51,012 bases of DNA from Actinomycetes bacterium. GTDB taxonomy: Bacteria > Actinomycetota > Acidimicrobiia > Acidimicrobiales > Palsa-688. Positions 34,141-43,615 of the stretch are shown here, one piece after another. The position numbers were made by a program, and so were the translations under genes. The stretch covers positions 1-51,012 of the forward strand of contig JAJZIY010000019.1 of the NCBI GenBank assembly GCA_021828475.1. The letters are read 5' to 3'. Position 1 is the stretch's first letter; each line of letters starts with the position of its first letter. A model generated the notes under the pieces. That model did no database searches, was not told the origin of the DNA, and saw only the letters and a list, made by a program, of their open reading frames with translations.

Positions 34141-34162
34141 GGCGGCGGCCTCCTGGCGGGCG

Positions 34163-34789
34163 TTACTTGGAGAAGAGCTCGACGATCAGCGACTCGCGCA
34201 CAGGCACGTCGATGTGCTCGCGCAGCGGCAGGTCGCGGACCGTGACCTCGAAGCCCTCGGCCCCCGTGTCCAGCCACTGGGGCACCTGGCGGCCCAGGGT
34301 GTCGAGGTTGTGACGGACGACGATCAGGTTACGGGTCTTGTCCTTCAGCGCGACGACCTCGCCGCGGCGCGCACGGTACGAGGGGATCGTGACCCGCCGG
34401 CCGTTGACGAGGATGTGGCCGTGGCGCACCAACTGGCGGGCCTGCGAGCGGCTGGAGGCCCAGTTGGCTCGGTAGACGATGTTGTCGAGGCGCAGCTCGA
34501 GCATGCGCAGCAGGTTTTCGCCGGTGATGCCCTGCTGGCGGTTGGCCTCTTCGTAGTAGTTGCGGAACTGCTTCTCGAGGACGCCGTAGATGCGGCGAGC
34601 CTTCTGCTTCTCACGCAACTGGGTCAGGTACTCCGAGCCCTGGCGCACCCGGTCACGGCCGTGCTCGCCCGGGGGGTACGGACGCCGCTCGACGGGGCAC
34701 TTCTGCGTGTCGCACTTGGGGCCCTTGAGGAACAGCTTCATCTTTTCGCGCCGGCACAGCCGGCATACGGGGCCGATATAGCGCGCCAT
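34163..34789 (-). CDS. rpsD: 30S ribosomal protein S4, zinc-binding form
   Basis: A 208-residue S4. The N-terminus has [18 protein letters not shown] and a fourth Cys in TQKC, the Cys4 zinc site of the C-plus form. An S4 RNA-binding domain follows ([21 protein letters not shown] with [11 protein letters not shown]). It starts 30S assembly on 16S rRNA. It lies 3 bp after rpsK. Confidence 0.97.
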   Translation of the reverse strand: MARYIGPVCRLCRREKMKLFLKGPKCDTQKCPVERRPYPPGEHGRDRVRQGSEYLTQLREKQKARRIYGVLEKQFRNYYEEANRQQGITGENLLRMLELRLDNIVYRANWASSRSQARQLVRHGHILVNGRRVTIPSYRARRGEVVALKDKTRNLIVVRHNLDTLGRQVPQWLDTGAEGFEVTVRDLPLREHIDVPVRESLIVELFSK

Positions 34790-34792
34790 CGA

Positions 34793-35191
34793 TCAGACCC
34801 TCCGCCGCTTTTTGGGGCGGCACCCGTTGTGGGGGATGGGCGTCACGTCCTTGATGCCGGCCACCTCGATCCCCGTGTTCATGATGGAACGCACGGCGGT
34901 CTCACGACCCGAGCCCGGGCCCTTGACCAGCACGTCGACCTTACGTACCCCGTGCTCCATGGCCCGCTTGGCACACGCCTCGGCAGCGAGCTGCGCCGCG
35001 AAGGGGGTGGACTTGCGGGAGCCCTTGAAGCCCACGTTGCCGGCAGACGCCCACGCCAGGACGTTGCCGTCGAGGTCGCTGATGGACACGATGGTGTTGT
35101 TGAAAGAGCTCTTGATGTGCGCCACGCCATAGGCGACGTTCTTGCGCTCGCGGCGGCGCGGTCGCCGCCCGCCTGGTTTCGGCTTGGGCAT
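34793..35191 (-). CDS. rpsK: 30S ribosomal protein S11
   Basis: A 132-residue S11 with a basic N-terminal tail, the core [20 protein letters not shown] and the closing [16 protein letters not shown], which is the family C-terminus. It forms the platform near the P and E sites. Spacing of 3 bp to rpsM keeps the alpha-operon order. Confidence 0.98.
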   Translation of the reverse strand: MPKPKPGGRRPRRRERKNVAYGVAHIKSSFNNTIVSISDLDGNVLAWASAGNVGFKGSRKSTPFAAQLAAEACAKRAMEHGVRKVDVLVKGPGSGRETAVRSIMNTGIEVAGIKDVTPIPHNGCRPKKRRRV

Positions 35192-35194
35192 GTC

Positions 35195-35575
35195 CTAGTG
35201 CTTCCTTAGCTTCTTCTTGCCCGCGACGGTCTTCTTCGGGCCTTTCCTGGTCCTGGCGTTGGTGTGGGTGCGCTGGCCGCGGACGGGGAGGCCCCGGCGG
35301 TGGCGCAGGCCCTGGTACGAGCCGATCTCCATCTTGCGCTTGATGTCCTGCGCCACGTCGCGGCGCAGGTCACCCTCGACCTTGAGGTTGGAGTCGATCC
35401 AGGCGCGCAGCTTGGCGACTTCCTCGTCGGTCAGATCGCGGACCCGCGTGTCACGGTTGACACCGGTCGCTTCGCAGACCTGGTTGGAAGTGGTGCGGCC
35501 TATGCCGTAGATGTAGGTGAGGGATATCTCGAGCCGCTTCTCACGCGGGATGTCGACGCCGGCTATACGGGCCAT
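35195..35575 (-). CDS. rpsM: 30S ribosomal protein S13
   Basis: A 126-residue S13. [20 protein letters not shown] is followed by the helix-two-turn-helix segment [20 protein letters not shown] and the basic C-terminal tail [20 protein letters not shown], which reaches into the head near tRNA. It is 9 bp downstream of rpmJ. Confidence 0.98.
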   Translation of the reverse strand: MARIAGVDIPREKRLEISLTYIYGIGRTTSNQVCEATGVNRDTRVRDLTDEEVAKLRAWIDSNLKVEGDLRRDVAQDIKRKMEIGSYQGLRHRRGLPVRGQRTHTNARTRKGPKKTVAGKKKLRKH

Positions 35576-35584
35576 CGTTACGTC

Positions 35585-35698
35585 CTAACCCTGCCGCTGC
35601 TTGTGGCGGGGGTTGGTGCAGATAACGATGACCTGTCCGTGGCGGCGTATGACCTTGCAGTTCTCGCAGATCGGTTTGACGCTGGGGCGTACTTTCAC
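35585..35698 (-). CDS. rpmJ: 50S ribosomal protein L36
   Basis: A 37-residue L36. The sequence begins [19 protein letters not shown] and ends PRHKQRQG. The zinc site uses CENC, the later Cys in VICTN and the His in PRHK, so it is the C-plus form. The start is GTG at 35698 with GAGG upstream. It is the first ribosomal gene after the 250-bp gap that follows map. Confidence 0.97.
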   Translation of the reverse strand: MKVRPSVKPICENCKVIRRHGQVIVICTNPRHKQRQG

Positions 35699-35798
35699 AG
35701 GGTCTACCTCGGCTAATAGGGCTCCTTGCAGGAAGCCCTCGAGATCGGCTTGCCCGGGGCAGGGCCGGAACGAGGCGCCTGCGGGCGCACGCTCCTAG

Positions 35799-35815
35799 CC
35801 CCGTCGGGGACGGGG
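35799..35815 (-). promoter_or_regulatory. 5'-leader hairpin ahead of rpmJ
   Basis: CCCCGTC and GACGGGG form a perfect 7-bp stem with a 3-nt loop, placed at the predicted 5' end of the rpmJ transcript. It could protect the RNA end, attenuate read-through from map or bind a ribosomal protein. There is no U-run. Confidence 0.45.
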
Positions 35816-35819
35816 TTAC

Positions 35820-35849
35820 ATGCTAGCGCACAGCGAGCGGATCGTCCAA
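35820..35849 (-). promoter_or_regulatory. Probable promoter for rpmJ-rpsM-rpsK-rpsD-rpoA-rplQ-truA
   Basis: On the minus strand, TTGGAC (35849-35844) and TAGCAT (35825-35820) are 18 bp apart. The predicted start is about 35813, giving a leader of roughly 115 nt. It would let the alpha-operon genes be read apart from secY-adk-map. Confidence 0.55.
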
Positions 35850-35950
35850 GCGCAGCCGCCGGCTTGCCGCCGCCGCCTCGCAACCTGCAGCGCTCGCCAT
35901 GAAGGCGGCGGCATCGGCCGACGCTGCGGCAGGGGCGGCGACACGGCGGC

Positions 35951-36691
35951 TCAGGGGAGCGTGAGCACCTCCGGTCCGTTGTCCGTGATGGCGATGGTGT
36001 GCTCGAAGTGGGCCGAAAGGCTCCCGTCGGCCGTGACGACCGTCCAGCCGTCCTCCATCTGGATGGTCTCGGGCCCGCCGAGGTTGACCATCGGCTCGAC
36101 AGCGAACACCATCCCTGTGCGCAGGGCAGGCCCGGGCTTGCCGGGCCAGTAGTTGGGCACGCTGGGCTCCTCGTGCATGCGAGTGCCGATGGCGTGGCCG
36201 GTGTAGCCCCGCACCACCGAGAACCCGGCACCCTCGGCCACGGTCTGGACGGCGTAGCCGACGTCGTGGAGGCGGTTGCCCTCGACCAGTTGGCCGATGC
36301 CGGCGGAAAGGCTCTCCTCGGTAACCCGGAGCAGCTTCTCCGTCAGGGGTGGGATGTCACCCACTGGCACCGTGACCGCCGCGTCGCCGTGGTAGCCCTC
36401 GATGACGGCCCCGCAGTCGATCGAGACGATGTCGCCTTCGGCGAGGATGTAGTCGCCCGGTATGCCGTGGACTATGACGTTGTTGGGCGAGGTACATATC
36501 ACTGCCGGATAGCCGTGGTAGTTGAGGAAGTTGGACGTGGCCCCACGGCGCTCGATCACCTCACGGGCAACCCGGTCGAGCTGCGCCGTCCTCACTCCCG
36601 GCCGCACCGCAGCGCTGGTGGTGGCCAGCATCTCGGCGACCACACGGCCCGCTTTGCGCATCTTGGCTATCTCGTCGGGACGGCGCCTCAT
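35951..36691 (-). CDS. map: Methionine aminopeptidase type I
   Basis: A 246-residue MetAP that removes initiator Met from nascent proteins. Metal ligands are visible in order: Asp in VSIDCGAVIEG, Asp in YHGDAAVTV, His in YTGHAIGTRMHEEP, Glu in FAVEPMV and the final Glu in the segment after ALITDNG-like FEHTIAITDNG (ending PEVLTLP). The His near HGIPGDY aids catalysis. ATG 36691 is preferred over an upstream TTG. It lies 50 bp after adk in the usual secY-adk-map order. Confidence 0.97.
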   Translation of the reverse strand: MRRRPDEIAKMRKAGRVVAEMLATTSAAVRPGVRTAQLDRVAREVIERRGATSNFLNYHGYPAVICTSPNNVIVHGIPGDYILAEGDIVSIDCGAVIEGYHGDAAVTVPVGDIPPLTEKLLRVTEESLSAGIGQLVEGNRLHDVGYAVQTVAEGAGFSVVRGYTGHAIGTRMHEEPSVPNYWPGKPGPALRTGMVFAVEPMVNLGGPETIQMEDGWTVVTADGSLSAHFEHTIAITDNGPEVLTLP

Positions 36692-36741
36692 GGCAACCAA
36701 GTTACAGCGCCCCCGCCGCCACCGGGCCCGGAGCAGGCTGT

Positions 36742-37416
36742 TCAGCGCCTGTCTCTGGCCGCCTCGACGGCGTCGAGTGCCCGCGAGCCGACTTCCTCGG
36801 GTGAGCCCATGGCGTCGACGTTGGCGAGGAGCCCTCGCTGGCGGTACCAGTCGATCAGCGGGGCCGTGACCGCCTCGTAGAGCTCGAGCCGGCGGCTCAC
36901 CGCCTCCTCGGTGTCGTCGTCGCGCTGGTGGAGGGCCGACCCACAGGCGTCGCAGACCCCCGCGCTCCTCGGGGGGTGGTCCACGACGTTGTAGTTGGCG
37001 CCGCAGGCGGAGCAGACCCGGCGCCCGGCGATCCTGCGCAGGACCTCGTCCTTGCTGGCCTCCAGGTTGAGCACCACGTCCAGGCCCCTCGGCCCGGCCA
37101 TGAGCTCCAGCGCCTCGGCCTGTGCGACGTTGCGGGGGAACCCGTCGAGCACGAAACCCGCCGGCGCCCGGGGGCCGAAGAGGTGCGCCTTGATGACCGC
37201 CTCCACCACCTCGTCCGGCACCAGGTCACCCCTGTCCATGTAGCCCTGAACGGTCCTTCCCAGCTCTGTCCCCTCCTTGACGGCGGCGCGGAAGGCCTCG
37301 CCGGTGGAGACGTGCGGCACCGCGTACTTCGAGGCCAGGCGGGTGGCCTGGGTACCCTTCCCCGAGCCCTGCCGGCCCAGGACCACGATGCGCGGCCCGA
37401 ACGCACGATCGGCCAC
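36742..37416 (-). CDS. adk: Adenylate kinase, zinc-lid form
   Basis: A 224-residue adenylate kinase catalysing ATP + AMP = 2 ADP. The P-loop reads GRQGSGKGTQ, where most have GPPGAGKGTQ, so both Pro positions are changed while the Gly/Lys core remains. The AMP site segment VLDGFPRN is present. The LID has CSACGANYN and CDACG, a Cys4 zinc site. GTG 37416 follows the secY stop after 2 bp, so translation is probably coupled. Confidence 0.95.
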   Translation of the reverse strand: MADRAFGPRIVVLGRQGSGKGTQATRLASKYAVPHVSTGEAFRAAVKEGTELGRTVQGYMDRGDLVPDEVVEAVIKAHLFGPRAPAGFVLDGFPRNVAQAEALELMAGPRGLDVVLNLEASKDEVLRRIAGRRVCSACGANYNVVDHPPRSAGVCDACGSALHQRDDDTEEAVSRRLELYEAVTAPLIDWYRQRGLLANVDAMGSPEEVGSRALDAVEAARDRR

Positions 37417-37418
37417 GG

Positions 37419-38741
37419 CTATCGGAGGAAGCCCTCGTAGTTACGCAACATGAGCTGGCTGTCGACCTGTTTCATGGTCTCGAGCGCCACGCCCACGGCG
37501 ATGAGCAGCGTCGTCCCAGCGAAGGGATAGTTCTGGATCTGCCACAGGGCCAGGAACAAGGAGGGCAGCAGGGCGATGAGGGCCAGGAACAGTGCCCCGG
37601 GCAGTGTGATCCTGTAGAGGATGTTCTGAAGGTGCCGCTCGGTCGGGTACCCCGGACGGATACCGGGGATGTAGCCGCCCTGCTTTCGGATCACGTCCGC
37701 CTGCTGGTGGGGATCGAAGGTGATCCCGGCGTAGAAGTAGGCGAACACCAGGATCAGGCCGCCGTAAAGGAGCACGTAGATGAGGTTGCTGGGCTGGGCC
37801 AGGTGGTTGCTGATCCACGTCTGCACACCCCTGCCCCACCCGGTGCTCGGGAACACATTGGACACCAGGATCGGGAAGTACAGGACCGATGCGGCGAAGA
37901 TGATGGGCACGACACCACCGGTGTTGAGCTTCATCGGGATGTAGGTGCTCTGCCCGCCGTACATCCGCCGGCCCACCACCCGCTTCGCGAAGGTGACGGG
38001 GATGCGGCGCTGGCACTGCTCCACGAAGACGATGGCGACCAGGAAGGCCAGGGCCAGGGCGACCAGGAAGGAGAACTTCGCCACCCCGGCCGATTGGAGC
38101 AGGCCGTCCCCCTGGGTCGGCAGGCCCGAGATGACGTTGGTGAAGATCAGCACCGACATGCCCTGACCGATGCCCCGCTGGGTGATGAGCTCGGCCAGCC
38201 ACATGACCACGACAGTCCCAGCCGTCATGGTTATGACGATCAGCAGGACCCTGGGGACCGTGAAGTTGGGGATCAGGTCGACGTTGAGGGTGCCGCCCCC
38301 GAGGAGGCCGCCCCCACCGTTGTGGAAGGCGTACGCCAGGCCGGTGGACTGCATGATCGCCAGCGCGATCGTCATGTACCGGGTGACCTGGGTCAGCTTG
38401 CGCTGGCCGCTCGGGCCCTCGTCGCGCCACTGCTCGAACTTGGGTATGACGACCATGAGCAGCTGGATGATGATCGAGCTGGTGATGTACGGCATGATCC
38501 CCAGGCCGAACACCGCCATCTTGGTCAGTGCACCACCGGAGAACAGGTTGAGGTAGGCGATTACGCCGCCCTTGCTTGCAGCGGCCGCCAGGGACTGGAC
38601 AGCGTTGAAGTCGATGCCCGGGCAGATGATGTTGTCGCCCAGCCTGTACACCGCGATGATGAACAGCGTGAACAGGATCTTGTTGCGCAGATCCCCGATC
38701 TGGAACGCTGCTTTCAGGTTGCGGATGCTGGTCATCGGCAT
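37419..38741 (-). CDS. secY: Protein translocase subunit SecY
   Basis: A 440-residue, ten-helix channel protein of the Sec translocon. N-terminal KILFTLFIIAVYRLGDNI, the plug region, GLGIMPYITSSIIIQLL, the loop QRGIGQGMSVLIF and the late cytoplasmic loop ending ERHLQNILYRIT identify it. It exports the secreted proteins seen elsewhere in the window. It lies 74 bp after rplO, the widest gap in this part of the cluster. Confidence 0.97.
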   Translation of the reverse strand: MPMTSIRNLKAAFQIGDLRNKILFTLFIIAVYRLGDNIICPGIDFNAVQSLAAAASKGGVIAYLNLFSGGALTKMAVFGLGIMPYITSSIIIQLLMVVIPKFEQWRDEGPSGQRKLTQVTRYMTIALAIMQSTGLAYAFHNGGGGLLGGGTLNVDLIPNFTVPRVLLIVITMTAGTVVVMWLAELITQRGIGQGMSVLIFTNVISGLPTQGDGLLQSAGVAKFSFLVALALAFLVAIVFVEQCQRRIPVTFAKRVVGRRMYGGQSTYIPMKLNTGGVVPIIFAASVLYFPILVSNVFPSTGWGRGVQTWISNHLAQPSNLIYVLLYGGLILVFAYFYAGITFDPHQQADVIRKQGGYIPGIRPGYPTERHLQNILYRITLPGALFLALIALLPSLFLALWQIQNYPFAGTTLLIAVGVALETMKQVDSQLMLRNYEGFLR

Positions 38742-38815
38742 GGCAAGGGCCTAACTACTCCTCTGTCCTTGTTCGCAGGGCTGAGCGAACGACTTCCCAG
38801 TCCTAGCAGTTGAGG

Positions 38816-39304
38816 CTAGCGGGCGGTGAGCGCGTTGCCCTTGGCGGGCGGGCGGCCGTGACCGAAGGGCGGCGGCAGCACCGTGGCCGTCCCACCTGCC
38901 GCCTCGATGGCGGCGCGGGCGGAGGCGGAGAACGCGTGGGCAGACACGTCGAGCTTGCGGGTGAGCGAGCCCTCCCCCAGGATCTTGACCAGGCCGCGCT
39001 TGTGGACCAGGCCCACCCCGCGCAGCACCTCGGGGTCGACCCGGGAGGCGTCCATGCCCTCGAGGGCGTCCAGGTTGACGATGGCGTACTCCACCCGGAA
39101 GGGGTTCTTGAAGCCCTTCAGCTTGGGGATGCGCTGGGTCAGGGGCAGCTGACCACCCTCGAAGCCGGGCTTGGTGTTGTCTCGGGCGCCGGCACCCTTG
39201 GTGCCCCGGCCGGCGGTCTTGCCGCCCTTGCCGGCGATGCCTCGCCCGACGCGTCTGCGTGGGCGCTTGGAGCCGGGGGCGGGTGCGAGATCGTGGAGCT
39301 TCAC
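38816..39304 (-). CDS. rplO: 50S ribosomal protein L15
   Basis: A 162-residue L15. The Gly/Lys/Arg-rich N-terminal extension (RRRVGRGIAGKGGKTAGRG) is typical, followed by the FEGGQLPLTQRIPKLKGFKN motif. GTG 39304 overlaps the rpmD stop as GTGA. It helps assemble the large-subunit core. Confidence 0.97.
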   Translation of the reverse strand: MKLHDLAPAPGSKRPRRRVGRGIAGKGGKTAGRGTKGAGARDNTKPGFEGGQLPLTQRIPKLKGFKNPFRVEYAIVNLDALEGMDASRVDPEVLRGVGLVHKRGLVKILGEGSLTRKLDVSAHAFSASARAAIEAAGGTATVLPPPFGHGRPPAKGNALTAR

Positions 39305-39510
39305 TTGGTGGCCCCTTCCGTTGCGTCGTGGGGTCGGACTTCTACCAGGTGGCTGACCCTGGCGACCATACCCCTGATCTCGGGGCGGTCAGGCAGGACG
39401 GACGTGCGCCCGATGCGGCCCAGGCCCAGGGCCCGCAGGGTACCGCGGTGCTTGGGCTTGGTGCCGATGGCCGAACGGACCTGCTTGATGACGAGCTGCG
39501 CCTCTGTCAT
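39301..39510 (-). CDS. rpmD: 50S ribosomal protein L30
   Basis: A 69-residue L30, slightly longer than the usual 60. LVIKQVRSAIGTKPKHRGTL and LGLGRIGRTSVLPDRPEIRG are its two characteristic strands. ATG 39510 shares one base with the rpsE stop (TGATG). TTG 39513 would also be in frame. Confidence 0.96.
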   Translation of the reverse strand: MTEAQLVIKQVRSAIGTKPKHRGTLRALGLGRIGRTSVLPDRPEIRGMVARVSHLVEVRPHDATEGATK

Positions 39511-40061
39511 CAAGCCACCTCGGTCGGGACGTGGGGAGCCCGCTGGGCTTCCTGGTAGGCACGCAGCACACCACTGGGGGTCACCTCTTCGGCCGACAGG
39601 CCACGCTTGCGGGCGACCTCGTCGGGGCGCATGAGGGCGCGCAGGCCGGCCATCGTGGCCTGGGCGACGTTGATGCTGTTTGACGAGCCGAGCGACTTGG
39701 CCACGACGTCGTGGACACCGGCCAGTTCGAGGATGGGCCGCGCTGCGCCGCCTGCGATCACCCCGGTACCGGGGGCGGCCGGCTTGAGCAGGACGCGCCC
39801 GGCCCCCGCCTCTCCGATCACAGGGTGCGTGATCGTCGTGCCGGCCAGGGGCACCTTGTAGAGGCCCTTCTTGGCCTCCTCGATGCCCTTTTGGACGGCC
39901 AGGCCGGCCTCCTTGGCCTTGCCGTAGCCGAGGCCGACGGTACCGGCACCGTCGCCGATGACCATGAGAGCGGCGAACGAGAAGCGCCGGCCGCCCTTGA
40001 CGACCTTGGCCACGCGGTTGACCTTGATGGTCCGGTCTTGGTACTGCTGCTGTTCAGCCAT
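39510..40061 (-). CDS. rpsE: 30S ribosomal protein S5
   Basis: A 183-residue S5. The double-stranded-RNA-binding N-domain contains [19 protein letters not shown] and the C-domain [20 protein letters not shown]. It acts in decoding fidelity and mRNA unwinding at the entry site. It is 3 bp after rplR, and its stop is shared with rpmD. Confidence 0.98.
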   Translation of the reverse strand: MAEQQQYQDRTIKVNRVAKVVKGGRRFSFAALMVIGDGAGTVGLGYGKAKEAGLAVQKGIEEAKKGLYKVPLAGTTITHPVIGEAGAGRVLLKPAAPGTGVIAGGAARPILELAGVHDVVAKSLGSSNSINVAQATMAGLRALMRPDEVARKRGLSAEEVTPSGVLRAYQEAQRAPHVPTEVA

Positions 40062-40064
40062 TGC

Positions 40065-40430
40065 TCAGAACTCCAGTCCTGCTTCGCGGGCGGCATCGGC
40101 CAGCGCCGCCACCCGCCCGTGGTAGAGGAACCCGCCACGGTCGAAGGCGACTCTAGTGACGCCGGCAGCCTTGGCCCGCTCGGCCACCATGCGTCCGACG
40201 GCAGCGGCCGCGGCGCGGTTGCCGGTGGCACCGGCGCTGCGGACCGGGCCCTCCAGGGAGGAAGCCGCCGCCAGCGTACGCCCGGAGAGGTCGTCTATGA
40301 CCTGGGCGACGACGTGGCGATTGGAGCGGAACACCGCCAGGCGGGGCCGCTCCAGCGTCCCGCTCACGTTCTTGCGGACGCGGTGATGGCGCCGCTCGCG
40401 TGCGCTGCGCTTGTCGCTGACGTTGCTCAT
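40065..40430 (-). CDS. rplR: 50S ribosomal protein L18
   Basis: A 121-residue L18 that binds 5S rRNA. The basic start is [19 protein letters not shown], the core [14 protein letters not shown], and the end is [23 protein letters not shown] 40430 is chosen because GAGGA lies just upstream and the length fits; a longer frame runs back into rplF. Confidence 0.97.
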   Translation of the reverse strand: MSNVSDKRSARERRHHRVRKNVSGTLERPRLAVFRSNRHVVAQVIDDLSGRTLAAASSLEGPVRSAGATGNRAAAAAVGRMVAERAKAAGVTRVAFDRGGFLYHGRVAALADAAREAGLEF

Positions 40431-40437
40431 ATCGTCC

Positions 40438-40977
40438 TCACTTCGCAGCCTTGCCGGCCTTGCGCCGGACGATCTCGCCCGCATAGCGGACACCCTTGCC
40501 CTTGTACGGTTCGGGCGGACGAAGCTTGCGGATCTTGGCCGCCACCTCGCCGACCGCCTGCTTGTCGCTGCCCCTGATGCTGATCCGGGTGGGCGCCGGC
40601 ACCTCGAAGGTGATGCCGTCGGGAGCCTGGACCGTGACCGAGTGGCTGAAACCGAGGGCCAGCTCTATGGTGCTCGGGCCCTTCGGCGTGGCGCGGTAAC
40701 CGACCCCGATGATCTCGAGATCCTTGTTGAAGCCGGCGGTGACACCGACGACCATGTTGTTGACCAGCGTCCTGGTGAGGCCATGCAGGGCGCGGTTGCG
40801 CCGCTCGTCGTCGGGACGCTCCACCAAGAGGACCTGGCCGTCCTGGCGGACGGTTATGTCCCCGGCCACCTCATGGCGGAGGGTGCCGCGCGGGCCGGTG
40901 ACCGTCACCGAGCGGCCGTCGAGCGTTACGTTCACCCCCGAAGGCACGAGGACCGGAGCCCTACCTATGCGTGACAT
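40438..40977 (-). CDS. rplF: 50S ribosomal protein L6
   Basis: A 179-residue L6 made of two related domains. [20 protein letters not shown] opens it, and the C-terminal signature [19 protein letters not shown] closes it. It lies near the factor-binding site. It is 7 bp upstream of rplR and 37 bp after rpsH. Confidence 0.98.
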   Translation of the reverse strand: MSRIGRAPVLVPSGVNVTLDGRSVTVTGPRGTLRHEVAGDITVRQDGQVLLVERPDDERRNRALHGLTRTLVNNMVVGVTAGFNKDLEIIGVGYRATPKGPSTIELALGFSHSVTVQAPDGITFEVPAPTRISIRGSDKQAVGEVAAKIRKLRPPEPYKGKGVRYAGEIVRRKAGKAAK

Positions 40978-41014
40978 TCAATGCTCCTAGATAAATCCCG
41001 AAGGCCGACGAGGG

Positions 41015-41419
41015 TCACCAGACGTAACAGAGGACTTCGCCGCCGACCCGGCGCTTGCGGGCCTCGCGGTCGGTCATGAGCCCGTGGCTGGTGGACAGCA
41101 CGGCAACACCGAGGCCGCCAAGGACACGGGGCAGCTTGTCGGCACCCGTGTATACACGCAGGCCGGGCTTGGACACGCGGCGGATGCCGGAGATGGTGCG
41201 GGTACGGTCCGGCGCGTACTTCATGGTCACCTCTAGGACGCGCCCCGGCCGGTTGTCGTCGCTCGACACGTCGAACCCGGCGATGTAGCCCTCCTTGAGC
41301 AGGATGGCCGCCAGAGCTTCCTTGAGCTTGGACGACGGCATCCGCACCGAGTCGTGGTGCGCCACGTTGGCGTTGCGCAAGCGCGTGAGCATGTCCGCGA
41401 TGGGATCGGTCATCGTCAT
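41015..41419 (-). CDS. rpsH: 30S ribosomal protein S8
   Basis: A 134-residue S8, with [21 protein letters not shown] at the N-terminus and the C-terminal [20 protein letters not shown] that binds helix 21 of 16S rRNA. It follows rpsN after 12 bp, the normal spc order. Confidence 0.98.
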   Translation of the reverse strand: MTMTDPIADMLTRLRNANVAHHDSVRMPSSKLKEALAAILLKEGYIAGFDVSSDDNRPGRVLEVTMKYAPDRTRTISGIRRVSKPGLRVYTGADKLPRVLGGLGVAVLSTSHGLMTDREARKRRVGGEVLCYVW

Positions 41420-41431
41420 GTGCCTGCCCTC

Positions 41432-41617
41432 CTACCAGCTCGACTTGGTGACACCGGGTATCTCGCCGGCGTGGACGAGCTCACGCAGGCAGATACGGCA
41501 CAGCCCGAACTTGCGCAAGACCGAATGCGGGCGACCGCAACGGCGGCAACGGGTGTAAGCCCGCACCTTGTACTTGGGCTTGCGCTGTGCCTTGATGATT
41601 AGAGCCTTTTTGGCCAT
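41432..41617 (-). CDS. rpsN: 30S ribosomal protein S14, zinc type (S14Z)
   Basis: A 61-residue short S14. The zinc ribbon is complete: [20 protein letters not shown]. This zinc form is normal in actinobacteria; a zinc-free long paralogue, if any, is not in the window. It sits between rplE and rpsH in spc order. Confidence 0.98.
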   Translation of the reverse strand: MAKKALIIKAQRKPKYKVRAYTRCRRCGRPHSVLRKFGLCRICLRELVHAGEIPGVTKSSW

Positions 41618-41665
41618 GTGGTCGTTGCTCCTAGAATCCGCTCGGGACTTGTCCGCATGTCGGCA

Positions 41666-42406
41666 TCAGGCTGCACCCTCCCGGCGGAAGGGGAAGCCGA
41701 ACGCTTCGAGGAGGGCGCGGCCCTCGTCGTCGGTCCTGGCCGTCGTCACGATGGACACGTCCATGCCCCTGGGCGCGTCGATCTTGTCGTAGTCGATCTC
41801 CGGGAAGATCAGCTGCTCGGTGACCCCGAAGGTGTAGTTGCCCCGGCCGTCGAAGCCCTTCGAGGGCAGGCCGCGGAAGTCCCGGATGCGGGGTATCGCC
41901 AGCGAGATCAACCGGTCGAAGAACTCCCACATGCGGTCGCCACGCAGCGTCACCTTGGCACCGATGGGGTTGCCCTGGCGCAACTTGAAGGCGGCGATGG
42001 ACTTCTTGGCCTTGGTAACGATGGGCTTCTGGCCGCTGATGAGGGTCAGGTCGCGCACGGCCCCCTCCAGCAGCGACGGTTGGGCAACGGCCCGGCCGAC
42101 GCCCATGTTTATGACGATCTTCTCCATGCGGGGTACGAGCATCGGGTTGTCGAGGCCCAGGTCGGCCAGCAGGGCCTGCTTGAGCTCGCTGTTGTAACGG
42201 GTGCGCAGGCGCGGCGCCTCCTTGGGGGGCCCCGGACGGCCGGCTGCTGCCTTGACGGCAGGGGCGGACCGTCCCGAACTGCCGCGTGCCTGGGCCGCGC
42301 CGGACGCTGCCGGACGCTTCGCTGCCGACGCCTTGCTGTCCGCCGCCTTCCCGGTCTTGCCGGCCGAGCCCTTGGCGCCTTTGGAAGAACCCTTAGCTGC
42401 TGCCAT
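41666..42406 (-). CDS. rplE: 50S ribosomal protein L5 with long N-terminal extension
   Basis: A 246-residue L5, when the family is about 180. Residues 1-65 are a low-complexity Lys/Ala/Ser/Gly-rich tail. The standard domain starts at [16 protein letters not shown] and includes [34 protein letters not shown] and the end FRRE. L5 binds 5S rRNA and contacts tRNA. ATG 42406 shares one base with the rplX stop, so the long start is well placed; a start near 42216 has no clear signal. Confidence 0.93.
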   Translation of the reverse strand: MAAAKGSSKGAKGSAGKTGKAADSKASAAKRPAASGAAQARGSSGRSAPAVKAAAGRPGPPKEAPRLRTRYNSELKQALLADLGLDNPMLVPRMEKIVINMGVGRAVAQPSLLEGAVRDLTLISGQKPIVTKAKKSIAAFKLRQGNPIGAKVTLRGDRMWEFFDRLISLAIPRIRDFRGLPSKGFDGRGNYTFGVTEQLIFPEIDYDKIDAPRGMDVSIVTTARTDDEGRALLEAFGFPFRREGAA

Positions 42407-42714
42407 CACAGACCCTCACCACAGCGTGCACAAACCCTCTTCTTCGTCCCGTCCTCGGACACCTGGTAGCCGACCCGCGCCGGCGCGTGCTCCTTGGGGC
42501 ACTCGAGAGCCACGATCGACACGGGCACCGGCAGGTCCTTCTCGATGATCCCGGCCCGCTTGCGGGTCTGAGTCGTGCGCTGGTGGCGCTTCACCCGGTT
42601 GACGCCCTCGACGACGACCCGGTCCTCCTTGGGCAGGGCACGGACGACCTCGCCGCGCATGCCTTTGTGCTTGCCTGACAGGACCATCACATGGTCACCC
42701 CTACGGATCTTCAT
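42406..42714 (-). CDS. rplX: 50S ribosomal protein L24
   Basis: A 102-residue L24 with the KOW motif [20 protein letters not shown] and [15 protein letters not shown]. It ends with VCARCGEG and has an earlier Cys in ALECP. It begins large-subunit assembly on 23S rRNA. Start and stop each share a base with neighbours (TGATG). Confidence 0.97.
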   Translation of the reverse strand: MKIRRGDHVMVLSGKHKGMRGEVVRALPKEDRVVVEGVNRVKRHQRTTQTRKRAGIIEKDLPVPVSIVALECPKEHAPARVGYQVSEDGTKKRVCARCGEGL

Positions 42715-43082
42715 CACAGCACCTCCGGGGCCAGTGAAATGATGCGCATGAAACGCTTGTCGCGCAGCTCCCGGCCCACCGGGCCGAAGATGCGCGTCCC
42801 GCGCGGCTGCATCTGGTCGTTGATGAGCACGGCCGCGTTCTCGTCGAAACGGATGTAGCTGCCGTCGGGCCGACGCTTCTCCTTGCGGGCCCGCACGACG
42901 ACGCACTTGACCACGTCGCCCTTCTTGACGTTGGCACCGGGGATGGCGTCCTTCACCGTCGCGACGAAGATGTCGCCGATCGAGGCGTAACGGCGCCGCG
43001 ACCCCCCGAGCACCTTGATGCACAGCACCTCGCGCGCACCGGAATTGTCGGCCACTCGCAGCCGGCTCTCCTGCTGGATCAT
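42714..43082 (-). CDS. rplN: 50S ribosomal protein L14
   Basis: A 122-residue L14 at the subunit interface. [20 protein letters not shown] opens it, and [19 protein letters not shown] with [13 protein letters not shown] follows. It is highly conserved and of normal length. It is 9 bp after rpsQ. Confidence 0.99.
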   Translation of the reverse strand: MIQQESRLRVADNSGAREVLCIKVLGGSRRRYASIGDIFVATVKDAIPGANVKKGDVVKCVVVRARKEKRRPDGSYIRFDENAAVLINDQMQPRGTRIFGPVGRELRDKRFMRIISLAPEVL

Positions 43083-43091
43083 CCCTATCCC

Positions 43092-43379
43092 CTATCGCGC
43101 CCGCTCGAGCACCTGCTCGACGCGCCAACGCTTGAGCTTGGACAGCGGCCTGGTCTCGACCAGGCGGACGCGGTCGCCGACGCGGACGTCGTTGGCCTCG
43201 TCGTGGGCGTACAGGCGCTTGGTCCGCTGCACGGTCTTGGCGTAACGAGCATGGCGGACGCGCTCGATCACTTCCACCACAGCGGTCTTGTCCATCGCGT
43301 TGGAAGCCACGATGCCCTCGCGGACCTTGCGACGGCCCCGGGACGGCGCGGCTTCGGTGCCGGCAGTGTTGTCGGCCAT
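43092..43379 (-). CDS. rpsQ: 30S ribosomal protein S17
   Basis: A 95-residue S17 with an OB fold: VREGIVASNAMDKTAVVEVI, then VGDRVRLVETRPLSKLKRW. Ten or so extra residues at the N-terminus are low complexity. It shares one base with the rpmC stop (TGATG). Confidence 0.97.
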   Translation of the reverse strand: MADNTAGTEAAPSRGRRKVREGIVASNAMDKTAVVEVIERVRHARYAKTVQRTKRLYAHDEANDVRVGDRVRLVETRPLSKLKRWRVEQVLERAR

Positions 43380-43615
43380 CAGCGGGCCACCTTCCTCTTG
43401 TCGACCGTGGTCACGCCACCGGAGGCGGCGGCGCGCTCGGTCTGCAGCGTCAGCACCCGGGCCACCTCGCGGCGCACGTGGGCCAGGCGGGCCGAGTTGT
43501 CCTGCTTGCCCAGCGCCAGCTGGAAACGCAGGTGGAACACTTCCTCGCGGACCTCGGCCAGGTGCCGGGCCAACTCGTCGTCGTTGAGCTCTCGCAGCTC
43601 GGCCGCACGGGTCAT
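43379..43615 (-). CDS. rpmC: 50S ribosomal protein L29
   Basis: A 78-residue L29, a two-helix hairpin near the tunnel exit. [20 protein letters not shown] and [16 protein letters not shown] are typical, and about ten extra residues lie at the C-terminus. The ATG overlaps the rplP stop as ATGA. Confidence 0.96.
   Translation of the reverse strand: MTRAAELRELNDDELARHLAEVREEVFHLRFQLALGKQDNSARLAHVRREVARVLTLQTERAAASGGVTTVDKRKVAR

Larger units (their letters stand above)
35699..35950 (-). other. Gap between map and rpmJ without infA
   Basis: This 252-bp gap is where many bacteria carry infA. No frame on the minus strand encodes an IF-1-like protein. It holds a promoter-like pair, a strong hairpin and the ribosome-binding site of rpmJ, and nothing else that I can support. 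Confidence 0.7.

Noticed and set aside
35713..36231. Minus-strand frame considered as infA
   Set aside because: The translation has no OB-fold IF-1 motifs and mostly overlaps map in another frame.
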